The notes: a model not told the origin generated them from the letters alone. Shown: positions 8,335-16,217, numbered from the stretch's first letter. The stretch: DNA of 64,000 bases from Paenibacillus sp. FSL H8-0048 (GCF_038002825.1 NZ_JBBODF010000001.1:124001-188000), one strand, 5' to 3'. Numbers and translations are program-made.

Positions 8335-9852
8335 ATGGAACAGCAGGTCCGGGAACAATGGGATAAATTCAGCGAGTTATTATCTAAAATCAAAGGCTAT
8401 TATGAAGCAATTGGACTTCTGGGCTGGGATCTGCGTACAGGTGCGCCCCGCAAAGGCGTAGAGATCCGTTCCGCCACGCTTGGTATGCTGAGTGCAGAGG
8501 CGTTCAAACTCCAGGTATCGGAAGAGATCAGGGCGTTCACAGAGTATCTCAGCCGCCCCGAAGTAGCGGAGCAACTGGATAGCAATCAGAATAAGATTGT
8601 GAAGGATACCCGCAAGGAGTACCAGCGCAGTAAGAGCATTCCGTCCAAGACCTTCGAGGAATATTCGGTGCTCACCGCCCATGCGCAGACCGTCTGGGAA
8701 GAGGCTAAGGATGAGAATGATTTCGCCTCCTTCGAGCCGTATCTGACCAAGATTGTGGCCCTCAAACAAGAATTCATTGATTATTGGGGTGTGCAAGGCT
8801 CGCGTTATGACACATTGCTGGATATGTACGAGCCGGATTTGACGGTTGAGAAGGTGGATGCCATCTTCACCCGTTTGCGCAGCCGTCTTGTACCGCTGGC
8901 CGAAGCGATCAATGCCTCGCCGAACAAGCCGGACACCGGATTTCTGAGCCAGATCTTCCCCAAGGAGCAACAGGAGAAATTCGGCCTCTTCTTACTTGAG
9001 CAGATGGGGTATGATTTCGAGGCAGGACGTCTGGATGAGAGTGTGCATCCGTTCGCTACCGGCCTGAACCCCGGCGATGTACGCATCACAACGAACTATC
9101 TGCTAGACAATGTGACCAGCTCCATCTTCAGCTCGCTGCATGAGGGCGGACATGCCCTGTACGAGCAGAATTTCGGAGAAGAGCTGATTGGTACACCGCT
9201 GGCACAGGGTGCTTCCATGGGAATTCATGAATCCCAGTCCAGGCTGTGGGAGAATATGATCGGCCGCAGCCGGGCTTTCTGGCAGCGTTACTATGGCGAT
9301 CTGCAGCAGCATTTCCCGGAGCAGCTTGCGGACGTGGAGATGGAAGACTTTTACCGGGCGATCAACAGTGTAGGCAACTCCTTCATTCGGATCGAAGCTG
9401 ATGAACTAACGTATAACCTGCATATTATTGTGCGCTATGAGATTGAGAAGCTGATTTTCAATGAAGGGCTTGAAGTCAAGGACCTGCCTAAGACCTGGAA
9501 CGCGAAGTATCAGGAATACTTAGGGATTACACCACCGACGGATGCGCTTGGCGTGCTCCAGGATGTTCATTGGTCCGGTGGAGATTTCGGCTATTTCGCT
9601 TCCTATTCCTTGGGTAACATGTATGCAGCCCAGATGTTGAACACCCTGCGTAAGGAGCTGCCGGAGTTCGAGGAGCTGATTGCCGCCGGTAACCTGCTGC
9701 CGATCAAGGAATGGCTGACGGGCAAGGTATACCGCTACGGCCAGAGCCTGACCCCTTCGCAGATTATTGAGCAAGTCACAGGCGAACCGCTTAATCCCGA
9801 TTATCTGGCAGATTATCTGGAAGCGAAGTATGCGGAGCTCTATAAGCTATAA
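8335..9852 (+). CDS. Metallocarboxypeptidase, M32 family (thermostable carboxypeptidase 1)
   Basis: The 505-residue length and the HEXXH zinc motif (HEGGH, residues 269-273) identify the M32 family. Other conserved blocks are also visible: GTPLAQGASMGIHESQSRLWENM containing the downstream metal-binding Glu, the DEL/TYNLH block and GxxxYxxAQ near the C-terminus. These cytoplasmic enzymes remove C-terminal residues from peptides with broad specificity. It appears monocistronic and starts at ATG 8335. The RBS is weak (the GGCAGG tract lies about 10 bases upstream). Confidence 0.95.
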   Translation: MEQQVREQWDKFSELLSKIKGYYEAIGLLGWDLRTGAPRKGVEIRSATLGMLSAEAFKLQVSEEIRAFTEYLSRPEVAEQLDSNQNKIVKDTRKEYQRSKSIPSKTFEEYSVLTAHAQTVWEEAKDENDFASFEPYLTKIVALKQEFIDYWGVQGSRYDTLLDMYEPDLTVEKVDAIFTRLRSRLVPLAEAINASPNKPDTGFLSQIFPKEQQEKFGLFLLEQMGYDFEAGRLDESVHPFATGLNPGDVRITTNYLLDNVTSSIFSSLHEGGHALYEQNFGEELIGTPLAQGASMGIHESQSRLWENMIGRSRAFWQRYYGDLQQHFPEQLADVEMEDFYRAINSVGNSFIRIEADELTYNLHIIVRYEIEKLIFNEGLEVKDLPKTWNAKYQEYLGITPPTDALGVLQDVHWSGGDFGYFASYSLGNMYAAQMLNTLRKELPEFEELIAAGNLLPIKEWLTGKVYRYGQSLTPSQIIEQVTGEPLNPDYLADYLEAKYAELYKL

Positions 9853-9961
9853 GCTAAAAGACTTGCAGCAACAGCTAATGATGGCTGCTTAGGCGATTGA
9901 ATGATACAGCAGCAGCCTGCCCTGCGGCATCCGTAAGCTGGAAGGACTTCGGAGAAACGGC

Positions 9962-9967
9962 TATAAT
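9962..9967 (+). promoter_or_regulatory. Candidate -10 element of hemolysin III gene
   Basis: A perfect TATAAT stands 32 bp before the ATG at 10000. The expected -35 position is a poor match, so this is a weak call. Confidence 0.35.
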
Positions 9968-9999
9968 AGAAGGAAACCGCAAACGGAAGGAATCGTGGT

Positions 10000-10647
10000 A
10001 TGGCTAATACTCACACTTACAGCCGCAAGGAAGAAGTTGCTAATGCGGTTACTCACGGGATCGGCGCTGTCTTAAGCATTGCTGCATTGGTGCTGCTGGT
10101 CGTATACGCTGCTCAGAATGGCACAGCCTGGCATGTAGTCAGTTTCTCCATTTATGGCGCTACTATGCTGCTGCTGTATTTTAATTCAACGATGGTGCAT
10201 AGTCTCAGGGAGGGGAAAGCGAAGGATTTCTTTGAATTTCTTGACCATTCCTCAATTTATTTATTCATTGCCGGAACGTATACCCCGTTCATGCTGGTGG
10301 CGATCCGCGGACCGCTGGGCTGGACTTTATTTGGTATCGCTTGGGGCGTGGCGGTATTCGGTGTTTTCTTCAAGGCCTTTTTCGTCAAAAAATTCCTGTT
10401 CATGTCCACCATCTTCTATATTGCGATGGGCTGGATGATCGTAATCGCCTGGAGCCCTCTGTCCCAGGCTGTTGCCAGCGGCGGGATGACACTGCTGGTA
10501 GCAGGGGGGCTGATGTACACGCTCGGCACCGTCTTTTATGTATGGCGGGGCTTCCCGTATCATCATGCGATCTGGCATTTATTCGTGCTTGCCGGAACCG
10601 TCTTGCACTTCTTCGTTGTATTGTTATATATTCTCCCTATTCATTAA
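10000..10647 (+). CDS. Hemolysin III family (PAQR-like) membrane protein
   Basis: 215 residues with seven predicted membrane helices. The family's conserved polar residues are present: THGIG near the N-terminus, LDHSSIYLFIAGTYTP in the middle and HAIWHLFVLAGTVLHF at the end; the His residues probably bind zinc. This is the YqfA/HlyIII family. Despite the name, hemolytic activity is shown for few members and the physiological role is uncertain. Probably a single-gene transcript. Confidence 0.93.
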   Translation: MANTHTYSRKEEVANAVTHGIGAVLSIAALVLLVVYAAQNGTAWHVVSFSIYGATMLLLYFNSTMVHSLREGKAKDFFEFLDHSSIYLFIAGTYTPFMLVAIRGPLGWTLFGIAWGVAVFGVFFKAFFVKKFLFMSTIFYIAMGWMIVIAWSPLSQAVASGGMTLLVAGGLMYTLGTVFYVWRGFPYHHAIWHLFVLAGTVLHFFVVLLYILPIH

Positions 10648-10735
10648 AAGCGGAATATATGAGGCAGGAATGGCGCCGGATTTCAGCGCAGGAATGCCGG
10701 TTTTGGACAAAGTGAAAGATGACAAGTAAAAAGAC

Positions 10736-10764
10736 TTGACATCTTTCTTTGTTTTCGGTATCAT
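10736..10764 (+). promoter_or_regulatory. Sigma-A promoter of the ylxM-ffh operon
   Basis: TTGACA (10736-10741), a 17-bp spacer and TATCAT (10759-10764), followed by a leader of about 45 nt to the ylxM start. The -35 is a perfect consensus. Confidence 0.85.
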
Positions 10765-10818
10765 AAGGGACGTTGTGAAGCTGTAAAGTGTTTTTCCTTG
10801 ACGAAGGGAGTGCCCTTA

Positions 10819-11175
10819 ATGAGTCAGGAGAATAGGCTCGAGAAAACCAACCGGATCAACCTGTTATTCGCTTTCTATGAACGGCTGCTTACTGACAAGC
10901 AACAGACGTTTCTCAAATATTATTTCCATGATGATTTCTCCCTGGGGGAGATCGCAGCGGAATTTGAAATTAGCCGCCAGGCTGTGTATGAGCATATCAA
11001 GCGGGCGGAGCAAGTGCTTGAGAATTATGAAGAGAAGCTTGGACTCCTGTCCAAGCATGAAGACCGTAACAAATACTTAGAAGAAATGCGCAGACTGCAG
11101 GATACGGCAATGCTGCCTGAGCAATATAAACAGCAGTTCATGGAACTCATGGACCGGCTGCAGAAGTTAGAGTAG
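10819..11175 (+). CDS. ylxM: YlxM family helix-turn-helix protein, SRP-associated
   Basis: 118 residues. The N-terminal half carries a sigma-70 region 4-like helix-turn-helix ([25 protein letters not shown]) and the C-terminal half is helical. YlxM homologues are encoded immediately before ffh in Firmicutes and stimulate SRP function in streptococci. The ATG at 10819 is preferred over TTG 10798 because GAAGGGAG sits 8 bases before it. Operon with ffh (gap 21 bp). Confidence 0.93.
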   Translation: MSQENRLEKTNRINLLFAFYERLLTDKQQTFLKYYFHDDFSLGEIAAEFEISRQAVYEHIKRAEQVLENYEEKLGLLSKHEDRNKYLEEMRRLQDTAMLPEQYKQQFMELMDRLQKLE

Positions 11176-11196
11176 GAAGAAGGGAGCGAGCCGCCT

Positions 11197-12588
11197 ATGG
11201 CATTTGAAGGATTAACCGGAAGATTGCAGAATGTGTTCAGCAAACTGCGCGGCAAAGGGAAAGTATCCGAAGATGACGTAAACGAAGCGATGCGTGAAGT
11301 GCGGCTGGCCCTTCTGGAAGCCGATGTTAACTTCAAGGTCGTCAAGGACTTCGTGTCCAAGGTGAAAGAGAAGTCTGTTGGCACGGAAGTGATGGACAGC
11401 TTCACGCCAGGCATGGTCATCATCGATATTGTTAACAAGGAACTGACCGAGCTGATGGGTGGAAGCCAGGCGAAGCTGGCTAAGTCGAACAAGCCGCCGA
11501 CAGTCATTATGATGACGGGTCTGCAGGGCGCAGGGAAGACGACCACTTCCGGTAAGCTGGCGAAGCTGCTGCAGAAGGGCAATCACCGCCCGCTGCTCGT
11601 AGCTGCCGATATCTACCGTCCGGCTGCGATTAAGCAGCTGCAGGTGGTCGGAGAACAGATTAAGGTTCCTGTCTTCTCGCTGGGTGATCAGACCAGTCCG
11701 GTAGAGATTGCCAGACAAGGTGTTCAGCATGCGAAGGATAATAACCTGGATTATGTCCTGATCGATACGGCAGGCCGCCTGCATATTGATGAAGAGCTGA
11801 TGGAAGAGCTGAAGCAGATTCATAACGTTGTAACTCCGGATGAAGTGCTTCTGGTAGTCGATGCTATGACCGGTCAGGATGCTGTGAATGTGGCGGACAG
11901 CTTCAACAAGCAGCTGGAGCTTACCGGCGTAGTGCTTACGAAGCTTGACGGCGACACCCGTGGTGGTGCTGCGTTATCCGTCAAGGCGGTCACCGGCTGT
12001 CCGATCAAATTCGCCGCTCTGGGCGAGAAGATCGATGCGCTGGAGCCGTTCCATCCGGAGCGGATGGCTTCGCGGATTCTCGGCATGGGCGACATGCTGT
12101 CGCTGATTGAGAAGGCTCAGGCCAACATCGATACCGAGAAGGCCAAGGAAATGGAACGTAAGATGCGTAATGCAGAGTTCACGTTCGATGATTTCCTGGA
12201 GCAGATGGATCAGGTGAAGAAGCTTGGCCCGATCGATCAGATTCTTGATATGCTGCCTGGCATGAACAAGGCCAAGGGCATGAAGGACCTGAAGGTGGAC
12301 GATAAGCAGATGGGCCGCGTTGAAGCCATTGTTCATTCCATGACCAAGGCCGAGAAAGCCCAGCCTGAGATTATCAACCATAACCGCCGCAAGCGTATTG
12401 CAGCAGGCAGCGGTACCAACGTCGCTGAAGTGAACCGGCTCATCAAGCAATTCGATGAAATGCGCAAGATGATGAAGCAGTTCTCCGGCATGATGGGCGG
12501 CGGAGGCGGCAAGGGCGGTAAGAAGAACGCCATGAAGCAGCTCAAGGGCCTTGCCGGCAAAGGCGGCATGAAGTTCCCGTTCCGTTGA
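11197..12588 (+). CDS. ffh: Signal recognition particle protein Ffh (SRP54)
   Basis: This SRP GTPase targets nascent membrane and secreted proteins to FtsY. Its 463 residues include an N domain (1-90), a G domain with P-loop GLQGAGKTTT (108-117), DTAGR and TKLDGD motifs, and a Met-rich M domain with the RNA-binding RRKRIAAGSGT segment. The tail is rich in Gly, Lys and Met (MMGGGGGKGGKK). Full family length. It lies between ylxM and rpsP as in B. subtilis. Confidence 0.98.
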   Translation: MAFEGLTGRLQNVFSKLRGKGKVSEDDVNEAMREVRLALLEADVNFKVVKDFVSKVKEKSVGTEVMDSFTPGMVIIDIVNKELTELMGGSQAKLAKSNKPPTVIMMTGLQGAGKTTTSGKLAKLLQKGNHRPLLVAADIYRPAAIKQLQVVGEQIKVPVFSLGDQTSPVEIARQGVQHAKDNNLDYVLIDTAGRLHIDEELMEELKQIHNVVTPDEVLLVVDAMTGQDAVNVADSFNKQLELTGVVLTKLDGDTRGGAALSVKAVTGCPIKFAALGEKIDALEPFHPERMASRILGMGDMLSLIEKAQANIDTEKAKEMERKMRNAEFTFDDFLEQMDQVKKLGPIDQILDMLPGMNKAKGMKDLKVDDKQMGRVEAIVHSMTKAEKAQPEIINHNRRKRIAAGSGTNVAEVNRLIKQFDEMRKMMKQFSGMMGGGGGKGGKKNAMKQLKGLAGKGGMKFPFR

Positions 12589-12633
12589 TCTTCTTTCCCT
12601 ATATTTCGATATTCTTTTAAGGAGGTGAATTTC

Positions 12634-12906
12634 GTGGCAGTACGTATTCGTTTGAAAAGAATGGGAGCACATAAAGCGCCTTTCTACCGTGTAGTGGTTT
12701 CCGATTCCCGGTCTCCTCGTGACGGCCGTTTTATCGAGGAAATCGGTTATTATAATCCGATCGAAGTACCGGCAGTCGTTAAGATTGACGAAGAGAAGGC
12801 TCTTAAATGGCTTCAGACAGGTGCACAAGCATCTGATACCGTCCGCAACCTGCTTTCCAAAGCTGGCGTGATGAAGAAGTTCCATGAGTCAAAGCTTCAG
12901 AAATAA
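12634..12906 (+). CDS. rpsP: 30S ribosomal protein S16
   Basis: 90 residues starting [11 protein letters not shown], the family's invariant N-terminus. Start is GTG 12634, which lies behind AAGGAGGTGAATTTC; a longer in-frame start at 12625 would sit within the ribosome site. S16 stabilises the 30S body during assembly. It is cotranscribed with ffh and khpA. Confidence 0.97.
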   Translation: MAVRIRLKRMGAHKAPFYRVVVSDSRSPRDGRFIEEIGYYNPIEVPAVVKIDEEKALKWLQTGAQASDTVRNLLSKAGVMKKFHESKLQK

Positions 12907-12928
12907 TGACTGATTGCGAGGGTCCTCT

Positions 12929-13159
12929 ATGGAAGAATTAGTTGGTGTTATTGCTAAGGCTTTAGTGGATCATCCGGAGGATGTGGCCGTACGGACCGTG
13001 GAGAAGGATCACTTGATAGTCTATGAGTTGTCCGTGCATCCTGATGATGTCGGCAAGGTTATCGGCAAGCAGGGGCGGATCGCCAAAGCGCTTCGTACCG
13101 TAGTCACATCTGCAGCAGTCAAAAGTGATAAACGCGTTACCGTGGATATTTTATCTTAA
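12929..13159 (+). CDS. khpA: KH-domain RNA-binding protein KhpA (YlqC)
   Basis: 76 residues that are almost entirely one KH domain with the GKVIGKQGRIAKALR signature (GXXG = GKQG) for RNA binding. KhpA partners KhpB/Jag in controlling cell elongation in pneumococci. ATG 12929 is preceded by GAGGG at 6 bases. The B. subtilis neighbour ylqD is not present between this gene and rimM. Confidence 0.95.
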   Translation: MEELVGVIAKALVDHPEDVAVRTVEKDHLIVYELSVHPDDVGKVIGKQGRIAKALRTVVTSAAVKSDKRVTVDILS

Positions 13160-13170
13160 GGATGCGCACA

Positions 13171-13207
13171 AGGAGGGGCTAGGGATAGTATATCCCGGCT
13201 CCTTTTT
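13171..13207 (+). terminator. Intrinsic terminator after khpA
   Basis: AGGAG...GCTCCT stem with an inner GGGATA/TATCCC helix, followed by TTTTTG. It would end part of the ffh-rpsP-khpA transcript before rimM-trmD. Confidence 0.8.
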
Positions 13208-13261
13208 GTTGAAAATATAAGAATTTATAAGCTGAATAATTAAAGTGAAGGAGATGAACAC

Positions 13262-13786
13262 ATGACACAAGAGTTAACCGTAGGCAGACTGGTGAATACG
13301 CACGGTATTCGCGGGGAGATCAAAATCCTGTCGCATACCGATTTCCCGGAGGTGCGGTTTGCACCCGGCAAGAAGCTGCTGCTGATTCCCGCAGACGGAA
13401 GCCCGAAATTCGAGGTTACGATCGAAGCGGCGAGAGAGCATAAAGGGATGTATATCGCGAGGCTTAAGGGGTATACGAACATTAATGAGATTGAGAAGTA
13501 TAAAGGCAGTATGCTTAAGGTACCTAGTGATAATCTGGTTGAGCTGCCGGAGAACGAATATTACTTCCACCAGATCGTAGGCTGTGAAGTCTACACAGAT
13601 GAAGATGCCAGCCAGCCGCTGGGAACGATTACAGAGATTCTGCAGCCTGGGGCCAACGATGTCTGGGTAGTGAAGCCGAAGAAGGGCCAGGATATTCTGA
13701 TTCCGGTTATTAACGATGTAGTGCTGGACGTCAATATTGCAGCCAAAAAAATTACTGTGCACCTTATGGAAGGGCTGCTCCCATGA
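13262..13786 (+). CDS. rimM: Ribosome maturation factor RimM
   Basis: 174 residues with the N-terminal beta-barrel ([23 protein letters not shown]) and C-terminal PRC-barrel ([15 protein letters not shown]...[11 protein letters not shown]). It binds S19 and assists 30S head assembly. ATG 13262 follows AAGGAGATGAACAC. Its last 4 bases overlap the trmD start (ATGA), so translation is coupled. Confidence 0.97.
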   Translation: MTQELTVGRLVNTHGIRGEIKILSHTDFPEVRFAPGKKLLLIPADGSPKFEVTIEAAREHKGMYIARLKGYTNINEIEKYKGSMLKVPSDNLVELPENEYYFHQIVGCEVYTDEDASQPLGTITEILQPGANDVWVVKPKKGQDILIPVINDVVLDVNIAAKKITVHLMEGLLP

Positions 13787-14574
13787 TCCGCATCGACGTG
13801 CTGACGCTGTTCCCGGATATGTGTGAAGGCGTCTTCGGCACCAGCATTCTCGGTAAGGCCCGTGAGAAAGGCATTGCTTCACTGAACACTGTGAACTTCC
13901 GCGACTTCTCGGGCAACAAGCATAACAGCGTGGATGATACGCCTTACGGCGGAGGGGGAGGGATGGTATTGAAACCTGACCCTATCTTCGCAGCGGTGGA
14001 GCATGTGCTGGCTCAGAGTACTGCCGGAGGGGAGCAAGGTGAGAGCGGGGATACAGAGGCAGTGAAGCCGCGTATTATTCTGATGTGCCCTCAGGGCCGG
14101 ACCTATAACCAGCAGATCGCCGAAGAGCTGGCACAGGAACAGCACCTGATCTTCATCTGCGGTCATTATGAGGGCTATGACGAGCGAATCCGTGAGCATC
14201 TGGTGACGGACGAGCTGTCAATTGGCGACTATGTGCTGACCGGCGGTGAGTTGCCTGCTATGACCGTAATAGATTCGATCGTGCGGCTGCAGCCAGGGGC
14301 CCTGGGTAACGAGACCTCTGCCATCTCCGACTCCTTCAGCACCGGGCTGCTGGAGTACCCGCATTATACCCGCCCGGCAGAGTTCCGGGGCTGGAAGGTG
14401 CCGGACATGCTGCTCAGCGGGCATCATGCCAATATCGAGGTGTGGCGGCGAGAGCAGGCGCTTCAGCGTACCCTTGAACGCAGACCGGATCTGCTGGAGA
14501 CGGCTGAGCTGACGGTGAAGGACAAGCAGACGCTGAAGCGGCTGCAGGAGCAGGCAAGCCTCAAAAATAATTAA
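13783..14574 (+). CDS. trmD: tRNA (guanine-N1)-methyltransferase TrmD
   Basis: Methylates G37 of tRNAs, including tRNA-Pro(GGG), which happens to be encoded 0.9 kb downstream. 263 residues with the trefoil-knot SPOUT motifs: [25 protein letters not shown] and the [12 protein letters not shown] block. A short low-complexity insertion (about residues 84-95, [14 protein letters not shown]) makes it slightly longer than the usual ~245. Overlaps rimM by 4 bp. Confidence 0.97.
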   Translation: MIRIDVLTLFPDMCEGVFGTSILGKAREKGIASLNTVNFRDFSGNKHNSVDDTPYGGGGGMVLKPDPIFAAVEHVLAQSTAGGEQGESGDTEAVKPRIILMCPQGRTYNQQIAEELAQEQHLIFICGHYEGYDERIREHLVTDELSIGDYVLTGGELPAMTVIDSIVRLQPGALGNETSAISDSFSTGLLEYPHYTRPAEFRGWKVPDMLLSGHHANIEVWRREQALQRTLERRPDLLETAELTVKDKQTLKRLQEQASLKNN

Positions 14575-14609
14575 TTGTAAATTTGGGCCTGAATAGAGTC
14601 ATAGCTGGC

Positions 14610-14648
14610 GTCTTTTTAACGTATATTACGTTAGGGAGGCGTTTTTTG
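14610..14648 (+). terminator. Intrinsic terminator after trmD
   Basis: TAACGT/ACGTTA core stem with a GU-rich outer helix (CGTCTTTT/GGGAGGCG), followed by TTTTTTG. It ends the rimM-trmD transcript, so rplS must use its own promoter. Confidence 0.75.
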
Positions 14649-14835
14649 CTGTGTGCTGGGGATTGTAAGACATGTTTCATGAAGGTGACAGGTAGGCAGG
14701 AAGAGTAGATTTTTATTTTGAAAATAGAAGCAGGGGTGTGTCGGTACCCGTGTGCAAGGGTAATAATAAGAGGCGCCGCAAGAGTAGATGCAGCTTAAGA
14801 CACAGCTAGCTTAACTATCGAAAGGAATGACTGAA
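14649..14835 (+). other. Intergenic leader region upstream of the 39-codon gene
   Basis: About 190 bp with no open frame. It holds two copies of AAGAGTAGAT about 80 bp apart and a small TACCC/GGGTA hairpin, but no promoter or riboswitch I can name. It may contain the 5' leader of the small gene that follows. Confidence 0.4.
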
Positions 14836-14955
14836 GTGACTACGAATACGCATGAACCATTCAAGCCAGCCGTGGACACAGTCCACAACAAAGAGGCGGA
14901 GCCGCTCCGCACAGTGAGTGATATTATCGATTTCTATAAGAATCGTAAATCATAA
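14836..14955 (+). CDS. Small hydrophilic protein, 39 residues
   Basis: Reads MTTNTHEPFKPAVDTVHNKE at the N-terminus and ends in DIIDFYKNRKS. Start GTG 14836 is 9 bases after AAAGGA; the in-frame ATG 14827 touches that ribosome site and is unlikely. No signal peptide or membrane helix is visible. An intrinsic terminator follows at 15030-15076, giving a self-contained unit. I do not recognise the family. The coding case rests on the ribosome site, the ordered charged composition and the terminator. Confidence 0.5.
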   Translation: MTTNTHEPFKPAVDTVHNKEAEPLRTVSDIIDFYKNRKS

Positions 14956-15029
14956 CTAAGATATGCAAGGAATGAATTAGACCCTGGTATCAGGTTCCAT
15001 AGCCTCAGTAATACAGCAGATTACACCAA

Positions 15030-15080
15030 TAACCGCTTGAGCAGAAGGACGTAAGATCCTGATGGCTCAAGTGGTTATTT
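15030..15080 (+). terminator. Terminator-like compound hairpin
   Basis: AACCGCTTGAGC pairs with GCTCAAGTGGTT (one GU) around an inner AGGA/TCCT helix, followed by ATTTTTAAG. It ends the small-gene transcript on the plus strand. Confidence 0.7.
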
Positions 15081-15097
15081 TTAAGATGATACCACAT

Positions 15098-15122
15098 AAA
15101 AAAAGACCGTCCGAAGACGGTC
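15098..15122 (-). terminator. Intrinsic terminator of minus-strand structured RNA
   Basis: On the minus strand GACCGTC-TTCG-GACGGTC is followed by seven T: a textbook UUCG-capped terminator. It closes the RNA described at 15098-15256. Confidence 0.92.
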
Positions 15123-15256
15123 TCTCTACCCGAGGCGCTAGTTTGTAACTTTGATCCGTATCCCGCGCCACCAAGGCTACAACATTCAGCCGTTGGTCCG
15201 GGTAAGGGATACGTTCAGCATGTCATGCTTGATGTGAACGCACCTCCTTTCCTTGT
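15098..15256 (-). ncRNA. Candidate structured non-coding RNA, about 158 nt
   Basis: On the minus strand an extended -10 (TGCTATACT, hexamer at 15263-15268) precedes an RNA with several exact pairings. A GTTC/GAAC stem with inner AGCAT/ATGCT covers 15213-15239. An 8-bp stem CGTATCCC/GGGATACG (15206-15213 with 15157-15164) encloses an ACCAA/TTGGT + GGCT/AGCC hairpin. The segment GCGCCTCGGGTA (15127-15138) complements both sides of that internal loop (GGCGC and TACCCG), suggesting a double pseudoknot or an alternative fold. The UUCG terminator follows. AAAGGAGG lies near the 5' end, but no convincing reading frame follows it. I cannot match it to a named family. Confidence 0.6.
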
Positions 15257-15262
15257 GCCAAG

Positions 15263-15268
15263 AGTATA
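15263..15268 (-). promoter_or_regulatory. Extended -10 promoter of the structured RNA
   Basis: TGC-TATACT on the minus strand, about 7 bases before the predicted RNA start. The -35 region is a poor match, as is common with TGn-extended promoters. Confidence 0.55.
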
Positions 15269-15497
15269 GCACAGCCTTTACGGAAAATCCATTAAATTTT
15301 AATAACATCCGAAAAAATATTGAACTCTATAAAAATACTGAACTCTATTTGAAACGGCTGCGCGAGTAGGGTATATTTATAGTATAAGCAGCAAGTAACC
15401 GCTTACCGGCATATTTTACATCGGGTGAACGTATCTTAATCATAGGTACGCGGTAAACGTAAGGCCGCTGTATTGTATTGGATTCTGTTTGAAATGT

Positions 15498-15571
15498 CGG
15501 GGTATAGCGCAGCCTGGTAGCGCGCACCCTTGGGGTGGGTGAGGTCGCAGGTTCAAATCCTGTTACTCCGA
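15498..15571 (+). tRNA. tRNA-Pro (anticodon GGG)
   Basis: All four arms fold. Acceptor CGGGGTA pairs with TACTCCG (one GU), D stem GCGC/GCGC, anticodon stem CACCC/GGGTG with loop TTGGGGT (anticodon GGG), and T stem GCAGG/CCTGT with loop TTCAAAT. The discriminator is A and CCA is not encoded. Length 74 nt. It reads CCC/CCU proline codons. No other tRNA is next to it. Confidence 0.95.
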
Positions 15572-15684
15572 TTATTCTAATGTATCAAGGTTCTAGCCAC
15601 TTTTTAAAGGAAGCTTTATTTTGTTGTTAAAATTTTGTTTGACGCAGAAGAGGATGCTAGTAGTCTCGAATTATAATACAAACT
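15572..15684. other. AT-rich region downstream of tRNA-Pro
   Basis: No gene seen. The base composition drops sharply toward AT compared with the flanking operons. There is no second copy of the tRNA 3' end within this window that would mark an integrated element. Confidence 0.5.
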
Positions 15685-15713
15685 GTAATACAAAGGTGTA
15701 ATACTTGTATTAC
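15685..15713. repeat. TAATAC direct repeats and inverted repeat before the antitoxin promoter
   Basis: GTAATACA (15685-15692) and TGTATTAC (15706-15713) form a perfect 8-bp inverted repeat. TAATAC occurs in direct orientation at 15674, 15686 and 15699. The right arm overlaps the -35 of the antisense RNA promoter, so this may be an operator. Confidence 0.5.
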
Positions 15714-15738
15714 AAAGTAAAACAAAACGTGATATACT
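15710..15738 (+). promoter_or_regulatory. Promoter of the antitoxin RNA
   Basis: TTACAA (15710-15715), 17-bp spacer, TATACT (15733-15738). Transcription would start near 15745 and run into the 3' end of the toxin gene. Confidence 0.6.
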
Positions 15739-15744
15739 ATAGTC

Positions 15745-15870
15745 AACAAAAAGAGCCGTGCGGTCAACACGACTCCCCTGCGCAATAGAGCCGCTTTTAA
15801 GGGCGGTCAGCTTTAGTGGAATGACGGATACAAATAGACCGATTCCTAACCGGGGCGCGGTCTATTTGCG
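15745..15870 (+). ncRNA. Candidate antisense antitoxin RNA (RatA/SR4-like)
   Basis: Predicted from the promoter at 15710-15738 and the stem-loop at 15832-15867. It has no reading frame of its own that I can support and contains GC-rich hairpins. It would overlap the last codons and the terminator of the minus-strand toxin mRNA, the 3'-overlap arrangement of TxpA/RatA and BsrG/SR4 systems. Ends are approximate. Confidence 0.55.
15832..15867. terminator. Shared bidirectional terminator of toxin and antitoxin RNAs
   Basis: AAATAGACCG pairs with CGGTCTATTT (10 bp). On the minus strand the toxin stop codon lies inside the stem; on the plus strand the stem ends the antisense RNA. T-runs are short on both sides. 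Confidence 0.65.
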
Positions 15871-15945
15871 TTTATGGAATGAAAGTATTAGAACAACCAG
15901 AGTCGCAAATGAGATCATTAGCGTTAAAGTGTCTTTAACTTCCAC
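15862..15945 (-). CDS. TxpA/BsrG-type holin-like type I toxin, 27 residues
   Basis: The peptide begins MEVKDTLTLMISFATLVV and ends in FHKRK: one short membrane helix with a basic tail and the LTLMISF core of the putative holin-like toxin (Hol_Tox) family. Members insert into the bacterial membrane, and their mRNAs are silenced by antisense RNAs. Start GTG is 7 bases after GGGAGGG. That ribosome site is locked in a 7-bp hairpin (CCTCTCT-AGA-AGGGAGG), a known safeguard against early translation in this class. A perfect TATAAT (minus strand, 16014-16019) supplies the promoter. Confidence 0.82.
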   Translation of the reverse strand: MEVKDTLTLMISFATLVVLILSFHKRK

Positions 15946-16013
15946 AAGGCATCCCTCCCTTCTAGAGAGGTAGCCGACACGCCCCTATAAGCCTATTCTA
16001 TTGCTTCTGTGAT

Positions 16014-16019
16014 TATATC
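16014..16019 (-). promoter_or_regulatory. -10 element of the toxin gene
   Basis: TATAAT on the minus strand, about 70 bases before the toxin start codon. No good -35 is seen. The leader between them contains the ribosome-site-masking hairpin. Confidence 0.55.
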
Positions 16020-16217
16020 ATATTTTTTAGATGAGTGGCAGATATTTCCACTCTTTTTTGCGTTGTTTTAAAGTCAAAAAAGGTATGAACAGACGTATAC
16101 CACAAGACAAATTTTCAGATGTGTTTTTAGCGACAAAAAGAGTTGAGCCGTCCAATTAACATTACAACACAAACAAACACTATTAGTATTGATGAGACGT
16201 TACAAATAACTTACATA

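Noticed and set aside
15345..15527. 60-residue minus-strand frame overlapping tRNA-Pro
   Set aside because: Covers the tRNA gene and has no ribosome site.
15498..15571. tRNA-Pro as an attachment site of an integrated element
   Set aside because: No integrase gene and no repeated tRNA 3' end are present in the window, so no element boundary can be defined.
15758..15973. 71-residue plus-strand frame across the toxin gene
   Set aside because: No ribosome site and no recognisable pattern; the minus strand carries the holin-like toxin and the plus strand is better explained as the antisense RNA.
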